From Streptomyces lycii (GTDB taxonomy: Bacteria > Actinomycetota > Actinomycetes > Streptomycetales > Streptomycetaceae): a DNA stretch of 64,000 nt. Below, one piece after another: positions 36,066 through 43,363 of this stretch; within the stretch, counting starts at the first letter, position 1; each line of letters opens with the position of its first letter. The DNA lies in assembly GCF_009735685.1 (NCBI RefSeq), contig NZ_WHPN01000392.1:1-64000 (forward strand), given 5' to 3'. Under the pieces are notes generated by a model, which saw only the letters and a list, made by a program, of their open reading frames with translations, searched no databases and was not told where the DNA came from. Both the position numbers and the translations under genes were made by a program.

Positions 36066-36857
36066 GTGGCACCGAAGTGGAGAGAACTGGCCGACCGGCT
36101 GGCAGAGCGCATCAGAAGCGGTGAGTACGCGCCTGGCGAGCAGCTGCCGCACATCAGGGACCTGGTGGAAGCGGGCGAAGGGTCGAAGTCCACGGTTCAC
36201 GCCGCGTACAAAGCGCTGGAGACCGAGGGCCTGGTCACGTCCTCGCGAGGCCACGGCACGGTCGTCCGGCATCAGACCCCGTTGAAGCGCCTCGGCATCG
36301 CCCGGTACGACAAGGCCAAGTGGCGCGACGGCGACGAGGTGGCGTTCATCGCCGACCGTGTGGCCTCGGGGCGCAGCTACCGCCGCAACGAGCAGACCCA
36401 GAAGGTCAGCCAACTCGAAGCAGCCCCGGACGTGGCCCAAGCGCTCGGCGTCCCCGTCGGCGCCAAGGTGTACGCGCGAGCCCGCCTGGTGAAGGAAGGC
36501 GAGCAGCCGACGCACACGCTCACGAGCTACTACCGGCCCGAGCACGTCAAGGGCACCCGCATCGTGGACCCGACGCCGGGGCCGGCCGGACGGGGCGGCG
36601 GCTTCCGCGTGCTCTACGACGCCGGATACGAGATCGACCACATGAAGGAAGAGCTGTTCGCCAGGGTGCCGACTCCCGACGAGGTGCAGCAGCTCCAGTT
36701 GCCGGCCGGTGAGCCCGTGATGGAGTTGCACCGGACGACGTACACGGCTGATGGCACCGTGGTGGAGTACGCGATCGGCGTCCACGCGGCCTCGCGCTTC
36801 GCGTGGGAGTACGACTTCAAGGTGCCCGACTCGGCGAAGGCCGCGCAGGAGGACTGA
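36066..36857 (+). CDS. korSA: GntR-family transcriptional repressor (KorSA type)
   Basis: 263 aa. The N-terminal GntR winged helix-turn-helix (residues 3-70: GEYAPGEQLPHIRDL, STVHAAYKALETEGLV) is followed by a UTRA/HutC-like ligand domain (about 95-250). In pSAM2 KorSA represses pra and so keeps replication and transfer off. GTG 36066 has GAGAGGAG 7 nt upstream. Three palindromes precede it. Its stop overlaps the YdcF gene start by 1 bp. Confidence 0.88.
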   Translation: MAPKWRELADRLAERIRSGEYAPGEQLPHIRDLVEAGEGSKSTVHAAYKALETEGLVTSSRGHGTVVRHQTPLKRLGIARYDKAKWRDGDEVAFIADRVASGRSYRRNEQTQKVSQLEAAPDVAQALGVPVGAKVYARARLVKEGEQPTHTLTSYYRPEHVKGTRIVDPTPGPAGRGGGFRVLYDAGYEIDHMKEELFARVPTPDEVQQLQLPAGEPVMELHRTTYTADGTVVEYAIGVHAASRFAWEYDFKVPDSAKAAQED

Positions 36858-37522
36858 TGATCCCGGCACGGGTCCGCGACGACGTGCAGCTGCTGTGGGA
36901 CTACCAGCAGATGCACCACGAGCCGCGACCGTGCTCGGTCGGCATCGGTCTGGGCAGCCACGACCTCGGCGTGGCCGACACCACCGTGGACCTGTACCGG
37001 CGGGGCATGATGCCGCTCATCGTCTTCACCGGAGCCACCAGCCGCACGACGCGCGAACGCATGCCCCGCGGCGAGGCCGTGCACTACCGGGAACGCGCGC
37101 TCGAACTGGGCGTACCGGCGTCGGCGGTGCTCGTGGAGCCGCACGCGCGCAACACGGGCGAGAACATCAGCCTGACCCGCGCGCTACTCGAAGAGCACGG
37201 CGTCGAGGTCACGTCCGCACTGCTGATCAGCAAGCCCTACGAGGAGCGCCGGGTCTACGCCACGGCACGCAAACTCTGGCCGTCGGTCGAGTTCATCAGC
37301 GCTTCCACGCCCATGTCGCTCGACGCGTACGTCGAGTCCATCGGGGATCAGCGCCTGGTGGTGGACATGCTCGTCGGCTCCCTGCAACGCCTGCTGATCT
37401 ACCCCGAACAGGGCTTCATGATCAGCCAGCCGATCCCGCCGGACGTCGTGGCCGCGTACGAGCGACTGTGCACCCAGGGCTACACCAGCCGACTGGTACC
37501 CGGCACCGCAGCGGCAGGTTGA
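36857..37522 (+). CDS. YdcF/SanA-family protein (DUF218) co-transcribed with the repressor
   Basis: 221 aa, cytoplasmic (no signal or membrane helix). It shows the DUF218 pattern: GIGLGSHDLGVA, IVFTGATS, a GEAVHYRERALELGVP helix and EPHARNTGENISLTRALL. The family is Rossmann-like and some members bind SAM or nucleotides; the substrate is unknown. ATG 36857 overlaps the repressor stop (TGATG), so the two proteins are made together, which suggests it modulates regulation or signals to the repressor. Confidence 0.82.
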   Translation: MIPARVRDDVQLLWDYQQMHHEPRPCSVGIGLGSHDLGVADTTVDLYRRGMMPLIVFTGATSRTTRERMPRGEAVHYRERALELGVPASAVLVEPHARNTGENISLTRALLEEHGVEVTSALLISKPYEERRVYATARKLWPSVEFISASTPMSLDAYVESIGDQRLVVDMLVGSLQRLLIYPEQGFMISQPIPPDVVAAYERLCTQGYTSRLVPGTAAAG

Positions 37523-37574
37523 GTAAAAACCTTCTCTACGGGTTCAAGGCTCCTCGCTGCCGCTCGTCGCGCGC

Positions 37575-37593
37575 GGCCCGGCTCCCCCGGGCC
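37575..37593 (+). terminator. Candidate terminator after the YdcF gene
   Basis: GGCCCGG (37575-37581) pairs with CCGGGCC (37587-37593) around a 5-nt loop, 53 bp after the stop. Short and without T-run. Confidence 0.4.
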
Positions 37594-37726
37594 GACGCTC
37601 CTGTCTGCGCCCCGCTCCGGCCCGGTCCGCCCGGCCGCGCTGGCAAGAGGCGAAGAGCCAGGGCCGAGGTTCATACGGGACCGTCTGTGGCTGGGGCGGT
37701 CGGCGCTCCGAGACTTTAGGCAGCCA

Positions 37727-37834
37727 CCATGGGGCGAGCCTCTAAGATCGGGGCCCCACATCGGGCTTTGCGGGCAGGCTAGGTGCTGCCCGAGTCGCAG
37801 TCAGCTTACGGGGCCCCGATCTCTCGCCCCATGG
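37727..37834. repeat. Compound inverted repeat in the AICE non-coding region
   Basis: A 25-nt right arm (37810-37834) is fully complementary to 37727-37738 plus 37745-37757, with a single 6-nt bulge. Inside, CGGGCAG (37771-37777) pairs with CTGCCCG (37786-37792). The result is a roughly 108-nt stem with a branched top, in a 511-bp stretch without genes (37523-38033). Structures like this serve as single-strand origins in rolling-circle replicons or as transfer loci. Confidence 0.75.
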
Positions 37835-37940
37835 CAGCTCCAGCCCAAAGTCTCTCCACGCCGCCCGCGGTGCCTACAGGCCGGACCAGGCGGGCGAAAC
37901 CTGTTTGCGCAGGGTGGGTTGTTGCCGCCTCTGCTACTCT

Positions 37941-37977
37941 GCCGCCTATGCCTGTTTTAAGGCATGCCAAAGGCGGC
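37941..37977. repeat. Second hairpin in the non-coding region
   Basis: GCCGCCT-ATGCCT (37941-37953) pairs with AGGCAT (37960-37965) and AGGCGGC (37971-37977), with a 5-nt bulge and loop GTTTTA. It lies 57 bp upstream of the small gene at 38034 and may be an operator or a leader structure. Confidence 0.5.
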
Positions 37978-38033
37978 CCCTGCCCACGTCGTGGAGGACC
38001 TGGCAGCGCCGCACTCTAGCTTGGAGGATCTTC

Positions 38034-38234
38034 GTGAAATGCCACGATGACCAACCGGAAAGTCATTGCACCGCGTGTAATGACTTTCTGATGCGCAATC
38101 TACCAGAACATTGCTCGCGAGCAACCATCGGCGAATCTTCTCGCCGAATTCGTCGCGCCCAAATGCTCCAGCTCGTGACGAATCTGCTCCCCATCGTAGG
38201 CTGGGCCGTGACGTTCGTCACTCCCTACCTCTGA
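38034..38234 (+). CDS. Small Cys-rich, single-helix protein next to attR
   Basis: 66 aa, MKCHDDQPESHCTACNDFLM start; four cysteines and three histidines in the first 27 residues, a basic middle (SSRRIRRAQ) and a hydrophobic C-terminus (LVTNLLPIVGWAVTFVTPYL) that could span the membrane. GTG 38034 has a near-perfect GGAGGA 6 nt upstream. The codons are unlike the neighbours (AGT, TGT, TTT, ATT, TCT, CTA) and the DNA is visibly less GC-rich. A 9-bp inverted repeat (38059-38067/38079-38087) lies inside. A strong terminator follows. I do not recognise the protein. Confidence 0.65.
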   Translation: MKCHDDQPESHCTACNDFLMRNLPEHCSRATIGESSRRIRRAQMLQLVTNLLPIVGWAVTFVTPYL

Positions 38235-38247
38235 ACCGAGGTGCGTG

Positions 38248-38282
38248 CCCCCGGCGTGCCCGTGCCACGGGTACGCCGGGGG
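38248..38282 (+). terminator. Terminator of the small gene near attR
   Basis: A 16-bp stem (38248-38263/38267-38282) with one G-T pair and a 3-nt loop, 14 bp after the stop at 38234. Confidence 0.75.
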
Positions 38283-38363
38283 GAGCCCCGGGGAACAAGG
38301 GAATCTCTAGGACTTAACCCCAGGTCAGCGTCTTGCCAGGTCATGGGGCATCCGCATACGCGA

Positions 38364-38409
38364 TCTTCCAAACTGGCTACGCGGGTTCGATTCCCGTCGC
38401 CCGCTCCAC
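38364..38409. repeat. attR, 46-bp direct repeat
   Basis: Identical to 28569-28614; a truncated 3' part of tRNA-Gly lacking its 5' half. It marks the right end of the element. Confidence 0.95.
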
Positions 38410-38410
38410 G

Positions 38411-38448
38411 GCCTCCGGCCCGGTCCCCGCGGGGACCGGGCCGGAGGC
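38411..38448 (+). terminator. Original chromosomal tRNA-Gly terminator
   Basis: A perfect 18-bp stem (38411-38428/38431-38448) followed by CTTTTCC, directly after attR. Before insertion it would have terminated tRNA-Gly. Confidence 0.8.
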
Positions 38449-38465
38449 TTTTCCGGCTCCGCGTC

Positions 38466-38525
38466 CCTGCCCGTACGCCTGCCCGTACGCCTGCCCGTAC
38501 GCCTGCCCGTACGCCTGCCCGTACG
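38466..38525. repeat. Five 12-bp tandem repeats (CCTGCCCGTACG)
   Basis: Five perfect head-to-tail units, followed by degraded CCGTGC-type repeats up to about 38,780. The 548-bp stretch 38450-38997 has no gene I can support; it is low-complexity, biased sequence. Confidence 0.9.
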
Positions 38526-38997
38526 CCTCTCCGTGCCCGTGCCGTGCCGTGCAGTGTGCCTGCCGTGTGCCTGCCCCTGCGCCTGTCCCGGCGCCGCGGG
38601 CGGCCCGCGCGCCCTCTCGGATCGTCTGTGCCCGTGCGTGCGGGCGTACGCCGACCTTGCCGACCAGCGTGCCGCGGCGGGCGGTTCCGTGCCCGTGCGT
38701 GCCGGCCGTATGCCCGTGCGCCCGTGCGCCCGTGCGTGCGTCGGCGCGCCCGTATGGCCCGTACGCGCGTGCGTCCGACGTGCTCCTGTGCCTGTGCGTC
38801 TCAGCGCGTCTCAGCCTCTGGGGCTCGGCGCTCCGTGTGGCCTCCGGGGCTGGAGCCTCTGGGGCTTCTGCGCTCTGTGCCTCCGGGTCTCCGGGCCCTG
38901 TCGGCCCGCGCTCGGCGCGGAAGCGGCGGATGCGGCGGAGGCTGTGAGGGCTGTGAGGGCTGCGGGGCGTTCCGCGTGCGCGGCTAGGCTGCGCGGC

Positions 38998-39363
38998 ATG
39001 GAGATCTGGGTCAATCCCGCGTGCTCGAAGTGCCGGTCCGCCGTGAAGCTGCTGGACGAGGCCGGGGCGGATTACACCGTGCGCCGCTATCTGGAGGACC
39101 CGCCGGACGCCGGCGAGCTGCGAGCGGTGCTGGACCGGCTGGGGCTGGAGCCGTGGGACATCACACGGACGCAGGAGGCCGTCGCCGGGGAGCTGGGGAT
39201 CGCAGGCTGGCCGCGGGAACCGGCGGAGCGGGAACGCTGGATCGCCGCGCTGGCCGCGCATCCGAGGCTGATCCAGCGGCCGATCATCACGGCTGACGAC
39301 GGGAGCGCGTCGGTGGCCCGCAACGAGGACGCCGTACGGGACGCGATCGTCCGGGGCCGCTGA
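38998..39363 (+). CDS. ArsC/Spx-family (arsenate reductase-like) protein
   Basis: 121 aa, thioredoxin-fold ArsC family: EIWVNPACSKCRSAVKLLDE with cysteines at 9 and 12, then LEDPPDAGEL and RPIITADDG. The family's conserved catalytic region matches YffB/ArsC-type reductases; real arsenate activity is uncertain because no ars genes are nearby. ATG 38998 is the natural start; the open frame upstream is repeat sequence. Confidence 0.88.
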   Translation: MEIWVNPACSKCRSAVKLLDEAGADYTVRRYLEDPPDAGELRAVLDRLGLEPWDITRTQEAVAGELGIAGWPREPAERERWIAALAAHPRLIQRPIITADDGSASVARNEDAVRDAIVRGR

Positions 39364-39548
39364 GGAGTCCGCGCGGGCCCGCTCGGATCCGGGACGCCGG
39401 GACGCCGGGGTTCCGGAGCCCCCCGGAATCCGGGGACGCCGGGTCCGGCGCTGGTCGCGCCCGGGAGTGCCGGGGAGGCGCCCGTCCGGGTCCCGGCGCG
39501 CGGCGGCGGCCCGCCGGGGGGCCGCCGTGACCGGTGCGCTCCGCCGGG

Positions 39549-39743
39549 TCAGAAGTTGATCTGGTTGATGGTGTCGGCTATCGAGTCGAGGAATCTGTTG
39601 ATCGACGGCGCCATGCCCGTCGAGGCCAGGAAGAAACCGAACAGCACGGCGACGAAGGCCGGACCGGCCTTGAGCGACTTGCCCTTGATCATCACGATCA
39701 GGATGATCGCCAGCACCAGCACAGCAGACAGCGAAATGACCAC
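39549..39743 (-). CDS. Small conserved membrane protein
   Basis: 64 aa: a strong N-terminal membrane helix (VVISLSAVLVLAIILIVMI), the basic turn KGKSLK, a second hydrophobic stretch (AFVAVLFGFFLASTG) and an amphipathic tail (PSINRFLDSIADTINQINF). I recall similar small proteins in other streptomycetes; function unknown. GTG 39743. Codon bias and composition support a real gene. Confidence 0.7.
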   Translation of the reverse strand: MVISLSAVLVLAIILIVMIKGKSLKAGPAFVAVLFGFFLASTGMAPSINRFLDSIADTINQINF

Positions 39744-40159
39744 AACTGATCACACCCTCGGTCGGAACGGCATAACCGGCCCCGGAAGTGCGGCCCCGCA
39801 CACCCCACGCCGGGACCATCGTGCCACCAACGCGGGTGGGGCCGCTCCCCGCTGACATCTCGTCGGCCAACTGTTCACGCCACCCCTATGCCCGTGCTGC
39901 CCCCTCGGGCAAACGGTCGGCGGTTTCGTCCCGCCATGGGGTGATCTTTCTCATGAGACGCCGTCCCGGCCCGCCGAGTTCACCGGCGCCCGCAGCCGGT
40001 GCCGGACGCCCGGGGGAGTTCCGGGAAGTCATTGAGAGAGGTTTTACGGATGACGCCCGGCGCGGCTATGGTGCCTCAGATGTTCCACGCTGCCTCGACC
40101 CCCACGCGCGCAGTGACGTTTCGGTGCCACTCCCGGGGCCTCTCCTGCGGGGAGGCCTC
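39744..40159. other. Intergenic region upstream of the acyltransferase gene
   Basis: 416 bp with no convincing gene. A weak promoter-like pair, TTTACG (40043-40048) and TATGGT (40067-40072) with 18-bp spacing, points to the acyltransferase gene about 90 bp downstream. Nothing else stands out. Confidence 0.3.
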
Positions 40160-41392
40160 GTGACCAACACGCTGCGCCCGCACGGCCATCAGCGGACTCC
40201 CCTCCCTCCGGCCCAGGAGGCGGCGTCCCAGGACTCGCGGCCGCGTCCGGCGGACGCGGCCCCCGGCAGAGGATCCCCCACTCCGGAGGCCGGAAACCGC
40301 AAGCCCAAGAAGCGTGACCCGTTCTTCGACAACGCCAAGTACCTGGCGATCGTGCTCGTCGCCTGTGGTCACGCCTGGGAACCGCTCACCGACCACAGCC
40401 GGGCGGCCGAAGCGCTGTACATGGTGGTCTACGCCTTCCACATGCCGGCGTTCATCATCGTCTCGGGATATTTCTCCCGCAGCTTCGACATGCGGCCGGA
40501 CCGGCTGCAACGGCTGATCACCGGCGTCGTCGTCCCGTACGTGCTCTTCGAGACGGCCTACAGCCTCTTCAAGCGGGTCGCTGACGACGATCCCGGCCAT
40601 CCGGTCAGCCTGCTGGACCCCTGGTATCTGACCTGGTTCCTGATCGCGCTGTTCGCCTGGCGGATCACCACCCCGATCTGGCAGGTCGTGCGCTGGCCCG
40701 TGCCGCTGGCGCTGGCCGTGGCCGTGCTGGCGTCGGTCTCCCCGGACATCGGCGACGACCTGGACCTCCAGCGCGTGCTGCAGTTCCTGCCGTTCTTCGT
40801 GGTCGGCCTGTGCATGAAGCCGGAGCACTTCCAGCTGTTCCGCCGCCGCGAGGTGCGCATGCTGTCGGTGCCGCTCTTCGCCTGTGCAGTCGTGTTCGCC
40901 TACTGGGCGGCGCCGCGGATGGCCTCCGCGTGGTTCTACCACCGCGACAGCGTGCAGGAGCTGGCCGCGCCGTGGTGGTCCGGCCCGGTGATGACCCTCG
41001 CGCTCTTCGGCTGCTCGATGCTGCTCTCCTGCGCCTTCTTCGCCTGGGTCCCGCGCCGGCAGATGTGGTTCACGGTCCTCGGCGCCGGCACGCTGTACGG
41101 CTATCTGCTGCACGGCTTCCTGGCGAAGGGGTCCCGCTTCTGGGACTGGTACGAGGTGTCCTGGGTGGAGACGCCGTGGGGCGCGATCGTGGTGACGTTC
41201 CTCGCGGCCGCCCTCATCACGGTGCTCTGCACGCCGCCGGTGCAGCGCATGTTCCGGTTCGCGATGGAACCCAAGATGACCTGGGCCTTCCGCAAGGACG
41301 CGGCCGAGCTGGCACCGGGCCGGGCGAAGCCCGGGGCCGGACAGGGCGGCAGGACGGCCGGGTCGCCCGGGGCCCGCGAGAGCGGAGGCTGA
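40160..41392 (+). CDS. Acyltransferase-3 family membrane protein
   Basis: 410 aa. After a Pro/Arg-rich cytoplasmic tail (1-60) comes KKRDPFFDNAKYLAIVLVACGHAW, the typical first helix with the family's conserved histidine, and about nine more membrane helices. Family members transfer acetyl, succinyl or other acyl groups to sugars or cell-wall polymers; the substrate here is unknown. GTG 40160 has GGGGAGG upstream. A clean Rho-independent terminator follows. Confidence 0.87.
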   Translation: MTNTLRPHGHQRTPLPPAQEAASQDSRPRPADAAPGRGSPTPEAGNRKPKKRDPFFDNAKYLAIVLVACGHAWEPLTDHSRAAEALYMVVYAFHMPAFIIVSGYFSRSFDMRPDRLQRLITGVVVPYVLFETAYSLFKRVADDDPGHPVSLLDPWYLTWFLIALFAWRITTPIWQVVRWPVPLALAVAVLASVSPDIGDDLDLQRVLQFLPFFVVGLCMKPEHFQLFRRREVRMLSVPLFACAVVFAYWAAPRMASAWFYHRDSVQELAAPWWSGPVMTLALFGCSMLLSCAFFAWVPRRQMWFTVLGAGTLYGYLLHGFLAKGSRFWDWYEVSWVETPWGAIVVTFLAAALITVLCTPPVQRMFRFAMEPKMTWAFRKDAAELAPGRAKPGAGQGGRTAGSPGARESGG

Positions 41393-41424
41393 GCCGCCGC
41401 CTCCACCCCGTACGGCAGTTTTAC

Positions 41425-41458
41425 GGTGCGCCCCCGAGATCACTCTCGGGGGCGCACC
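41425..41458 (+). terminator. Intrinsic terminator after the acyltransferase gene
   Basis: A perfect 15-bp stem (41425-41439/41444-41458), TCAC loop and a TTTT tail. Confidence 0.9.
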
Positions 41459-41462
41459 TTTT

Positions 41463-41516
41463 CGTTCCCGCCTGGCCTTCCGTTCCCGCCTGGCCTTCCG
41501 TTCCCGCCGGGTCTTC
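41463..41516. repeat. Three 18-bp tandem repeats after the terminator
   Basis: CGTTCCCGCCTGGCCTTC occurs twice perfectly and once with two changes. They belong to a gap of about 480 bp (41393-41879) without a gene. The gap also holds TTTGCTAAGCTAACCATTAA at 41668-41687, an AT-rich partial palindrome that may be a regulator site. Confidence 0.8.
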
Positions 41517-41879
41517 CGTCCCGCCGGGGCCCCTCCCCGGCCTGCCCGGCGTTTGCGGTGCCGCTCGCCGCCGGCGCGCCGCGAACGCCCGGGGCGACCG
41601 GATCTCCCACGGTGAAAGCCCAGGTCGGCGGCCTCTTCACGGCAGGCGCCAGGTTCCGCGAAAGTCGTTTGCTAAGCTAACCATTAACGCGCCCTTGATG
41701 ACTCCTTGGTGTGCCCTTGACCAACAGCCGGACGGCACTTGACCCGAGAGCCCGTCCCCCAGCTCTCCGGGAGGAACCATTCGTCCGCACCGCACACACC
41801 CCCGTGACCGCGCCCGCAGCCGCCCCCGTCCGTACCGCCGCCCGGCGTGCGCGATGCTCGCGACGCCTTCCGGCGGGTG

Positions 41880-43310
41880 GTGACCGTGGGACACGCGGAC
41901 ACCCTGCTGGCGATGGGCGGCGCCTTCGTCGCCGCCGCCTTCTTCGCCCGGATCGGCCGCCGCATCGGGCTGCCGACCATCCCGCTGTTCATCCTCGCGG
42001 GGATCCTGCTGGGGCCGAACATCCCCGGCTTCGTCCTGCTGGAGGACCCGCACGACCTCGAGATGCTCTCCGCCCTCGGGCTGGTGATGCTGCTCTTCTA
42101 TCTGGGCCTCGAGTTCCACATGGACGACCTGAAAACCGGCGGCCGCAAGATGGCCGTCGCGGGGGCGTCGTACGTGGCCCTGAACTTCGGAGCCGGACTG
42201 GCATTCGGCTTCGCGCTCGGCTGGGGTACCTCGGAGGCGCTGCTGCTCGCCGGCGTGCTGGGCTTCTCGTCCTCCGCGATCGTGACCAAAGTGCTGGTCG
42301 ACATGGGGCGGATGGGGAACCGGGAGACCAAGCCGATCCTCGGCATCACCGTGGTCGAGGACATCTTCCTGGCCGTCTATCTCGCCGCGCTCCAGCCGGT
42401 GATCTCCGGCGCCGACGACCTCGTGTCCGGTGCCGTCCAGATGGGCAAGGCGTTCGGCTTCCTGATGCTGCTGGCCGTGGCCGCGCGCTGGGGCCTGAAG
42501 GTCATCGGCCGGCTGATCGACACCCGGGACAACGAGCTGCTGGTGATCTCGTTCGTCGGGGCCGCCGTGCTGGTCGCCGGGATCGCGGAGGTCTTCGGTG
42601 TCGTCGACGCCATCGGCGCCTTCATGGTCGGCCTGATGCTGGGCAACACCACCTCCGGTGACCGGATCCGGGAGCTGGTGCACCCGCTGCGGGACGCCTT
42701 CGGCGCGATCTTCTTCTTCGCCTTCGGTCTGTCCATCGACCCCGGGGACCTGCCGGTCGTCCTGTGGCCGGTGCTGGTGGCCGTGCTGGTGACGGTCGTG
42801 ATGAACGTCTTCTCCGGTCTGGTCGCGGCCCGGATCTACGGCTTCGGGGCGAGCCCCGCGGCGAACGTCGCCACCACGCTCGTCGCCCGCGGCGAGTTCG
42901 CGCTGATCCTCGCGACCATGGCCGCGGTGGCCGGGCTGGACGAGCGGCTGTCGCCGTTCATCGCGGGGTACGTCCTGATCATGGCCGTGCTCGGGCCGCT
43001 GGCGGCCGGACGGTCCCACTGGCTGGCCCGGATGCTGCCGGGCGGCCGCCCGGCGGACGGCGAGCACGGCGAGCACAGCGAGCACAACGGGCACAGCGAG
43101 CACAGCGGGCACGACGAGCACGGCGGGCACAGCGAGCACGGCGGGCACAGCGGGCACAGCGGGCACGACGGGCACAGCGGGCACAGCGGGCACAGCGAGA
43201 CCGGGAAGCACGGCGGCCACACCGCGGACGGCGAGAAGGGGACGGACGGGGAGGACGGGGCGCCTGCCGGGGACGGGGGCCGGAAGCTGCCGGAGAGCAC
43301 GGTCCGCTGA
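41880..43310 (+). CDS. CPA2-type cation/proton antiporter with His-rich tail
   Basis: 476 aa, KefB/NapA-like: about 12 membrane helices, GRRIGLPTIPLFILAGILLGP near the N-terminus, LYLGLEF-type segment and VEDIFLA. No TrkA-N domain follows. Instead residues about 395-445 are a His/Gly/Ser/Glu-rich run (GHSEHSGHDEHGGHSEHGGH type) likely to bind Zn, Ni or Co on the cytoplasmic side. It probably exchanges Na+ or K+ for H+. Start uncertain: GTG at 41847, 41877, 41880 and 41886 are all in frame and none has a strong ribosome-binding site. The TrkA-C partner gene often found upstream of such antiporters is absent. Confidence 0.85.
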   Translation: MTVGHADTLLAMGGAFVAAAFFARIGRRIGLPTIPLFILAGILLGPNIPGFVLLEDPHDLEMLSALGLVMLLFYLGLEFHMDDLKTGGRKMAVAGASYVALNFGAGLAFGFALGWGTSEALLLAGVLGFSSSAIVTKVLVDMGRMGNRETKPILGITVVEDIFLAVYLAALQPVISGADDLVSGAVQMGKAFGFLMLLAVAARWGLKVIGRLIDTRDNELLVISFVGAAVLVAGIAEVFGVVDAIGAFMVGLMLGNTTSGDRIRELVHPLRDAFGAIFFFAFGLSIDPGDLPVVLWPVLVAVLVTVVMNVFSGLVAARIYGFGASPAANVATTLVARGEFALILATMAAVAGLDERLSPFIAGYVLIMAVLGPLAAGRSHWLARMLPGGRPADGEHGEHSEHNGHSEHSGHDEHGGHSEHGGHSGHSGHDGHSGHSGHSETGKHGGHTADGEKGTDGEDGAPAGDGGRKLPESTVR

Positions 43311-43322
43311 GCGGCCCCGCGG

Positions 43323-43340
43323 GCACCGGGCGCCCGGTGC
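43323..43340. terminator. Hairpin between convergent antiporter and phosphatase genes
   Basis: GCACCGGGC/GCCCGGTGC, a perfect palindrome in a 53-bp convergent gap; further C/G-rich pairing follows. Confidence 0.5.
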
Positions 43341-43363
43341 GCGCCCGGCGCCCGCCGGGCCGC

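Larger units (their letters stand above)
28569..38409. mobile_element. pSAM2-type integrative and conjugative element (AICE) in tRNA-Gly
   Basis: About 9.8 kb bounded by 46-bp direct repeats made of the tRNA-Gly 3' end. Its gene order is that of small Streptomyces AICEs: int, xis and a rolling-circle type replication initiator repSA next to attL; a run of short spread/transfer genes; a TraB/FtsK-type translocase; a divergent GntR-type repressor; and a non-coding stretch before attR. All genes from traB to int lie on the minus strand, most with short gaps or overlaps. int, xis, rep and tra look intact, so it may be mobile. One accessory gene (GGDEF) is broken by a nonsense codon. Confidence 0.93.

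Noticed and set aside
36970..37719. Plus-strand extension of an alternative frame past the YdcF gene
   Set aside because: Arg/Pro-rich shadow frame; the YdcF frame has the family pattern and a coupled start.
38466..38525. Possible CRISPR array
   Set aside because: The units are directly adjacent with no spacers, only 12 bp long, and there are no cas genes.
38377..39870. Minus-strand 497-codon frame with AYGQAYGQ repeats covering the attR flank and the ArsC-like gene
   Set aside because: Its repeats come from the 12-bp tandem repeats and the rest is the shadow of the plus-strand ArsC-like gene; no start or domain support.
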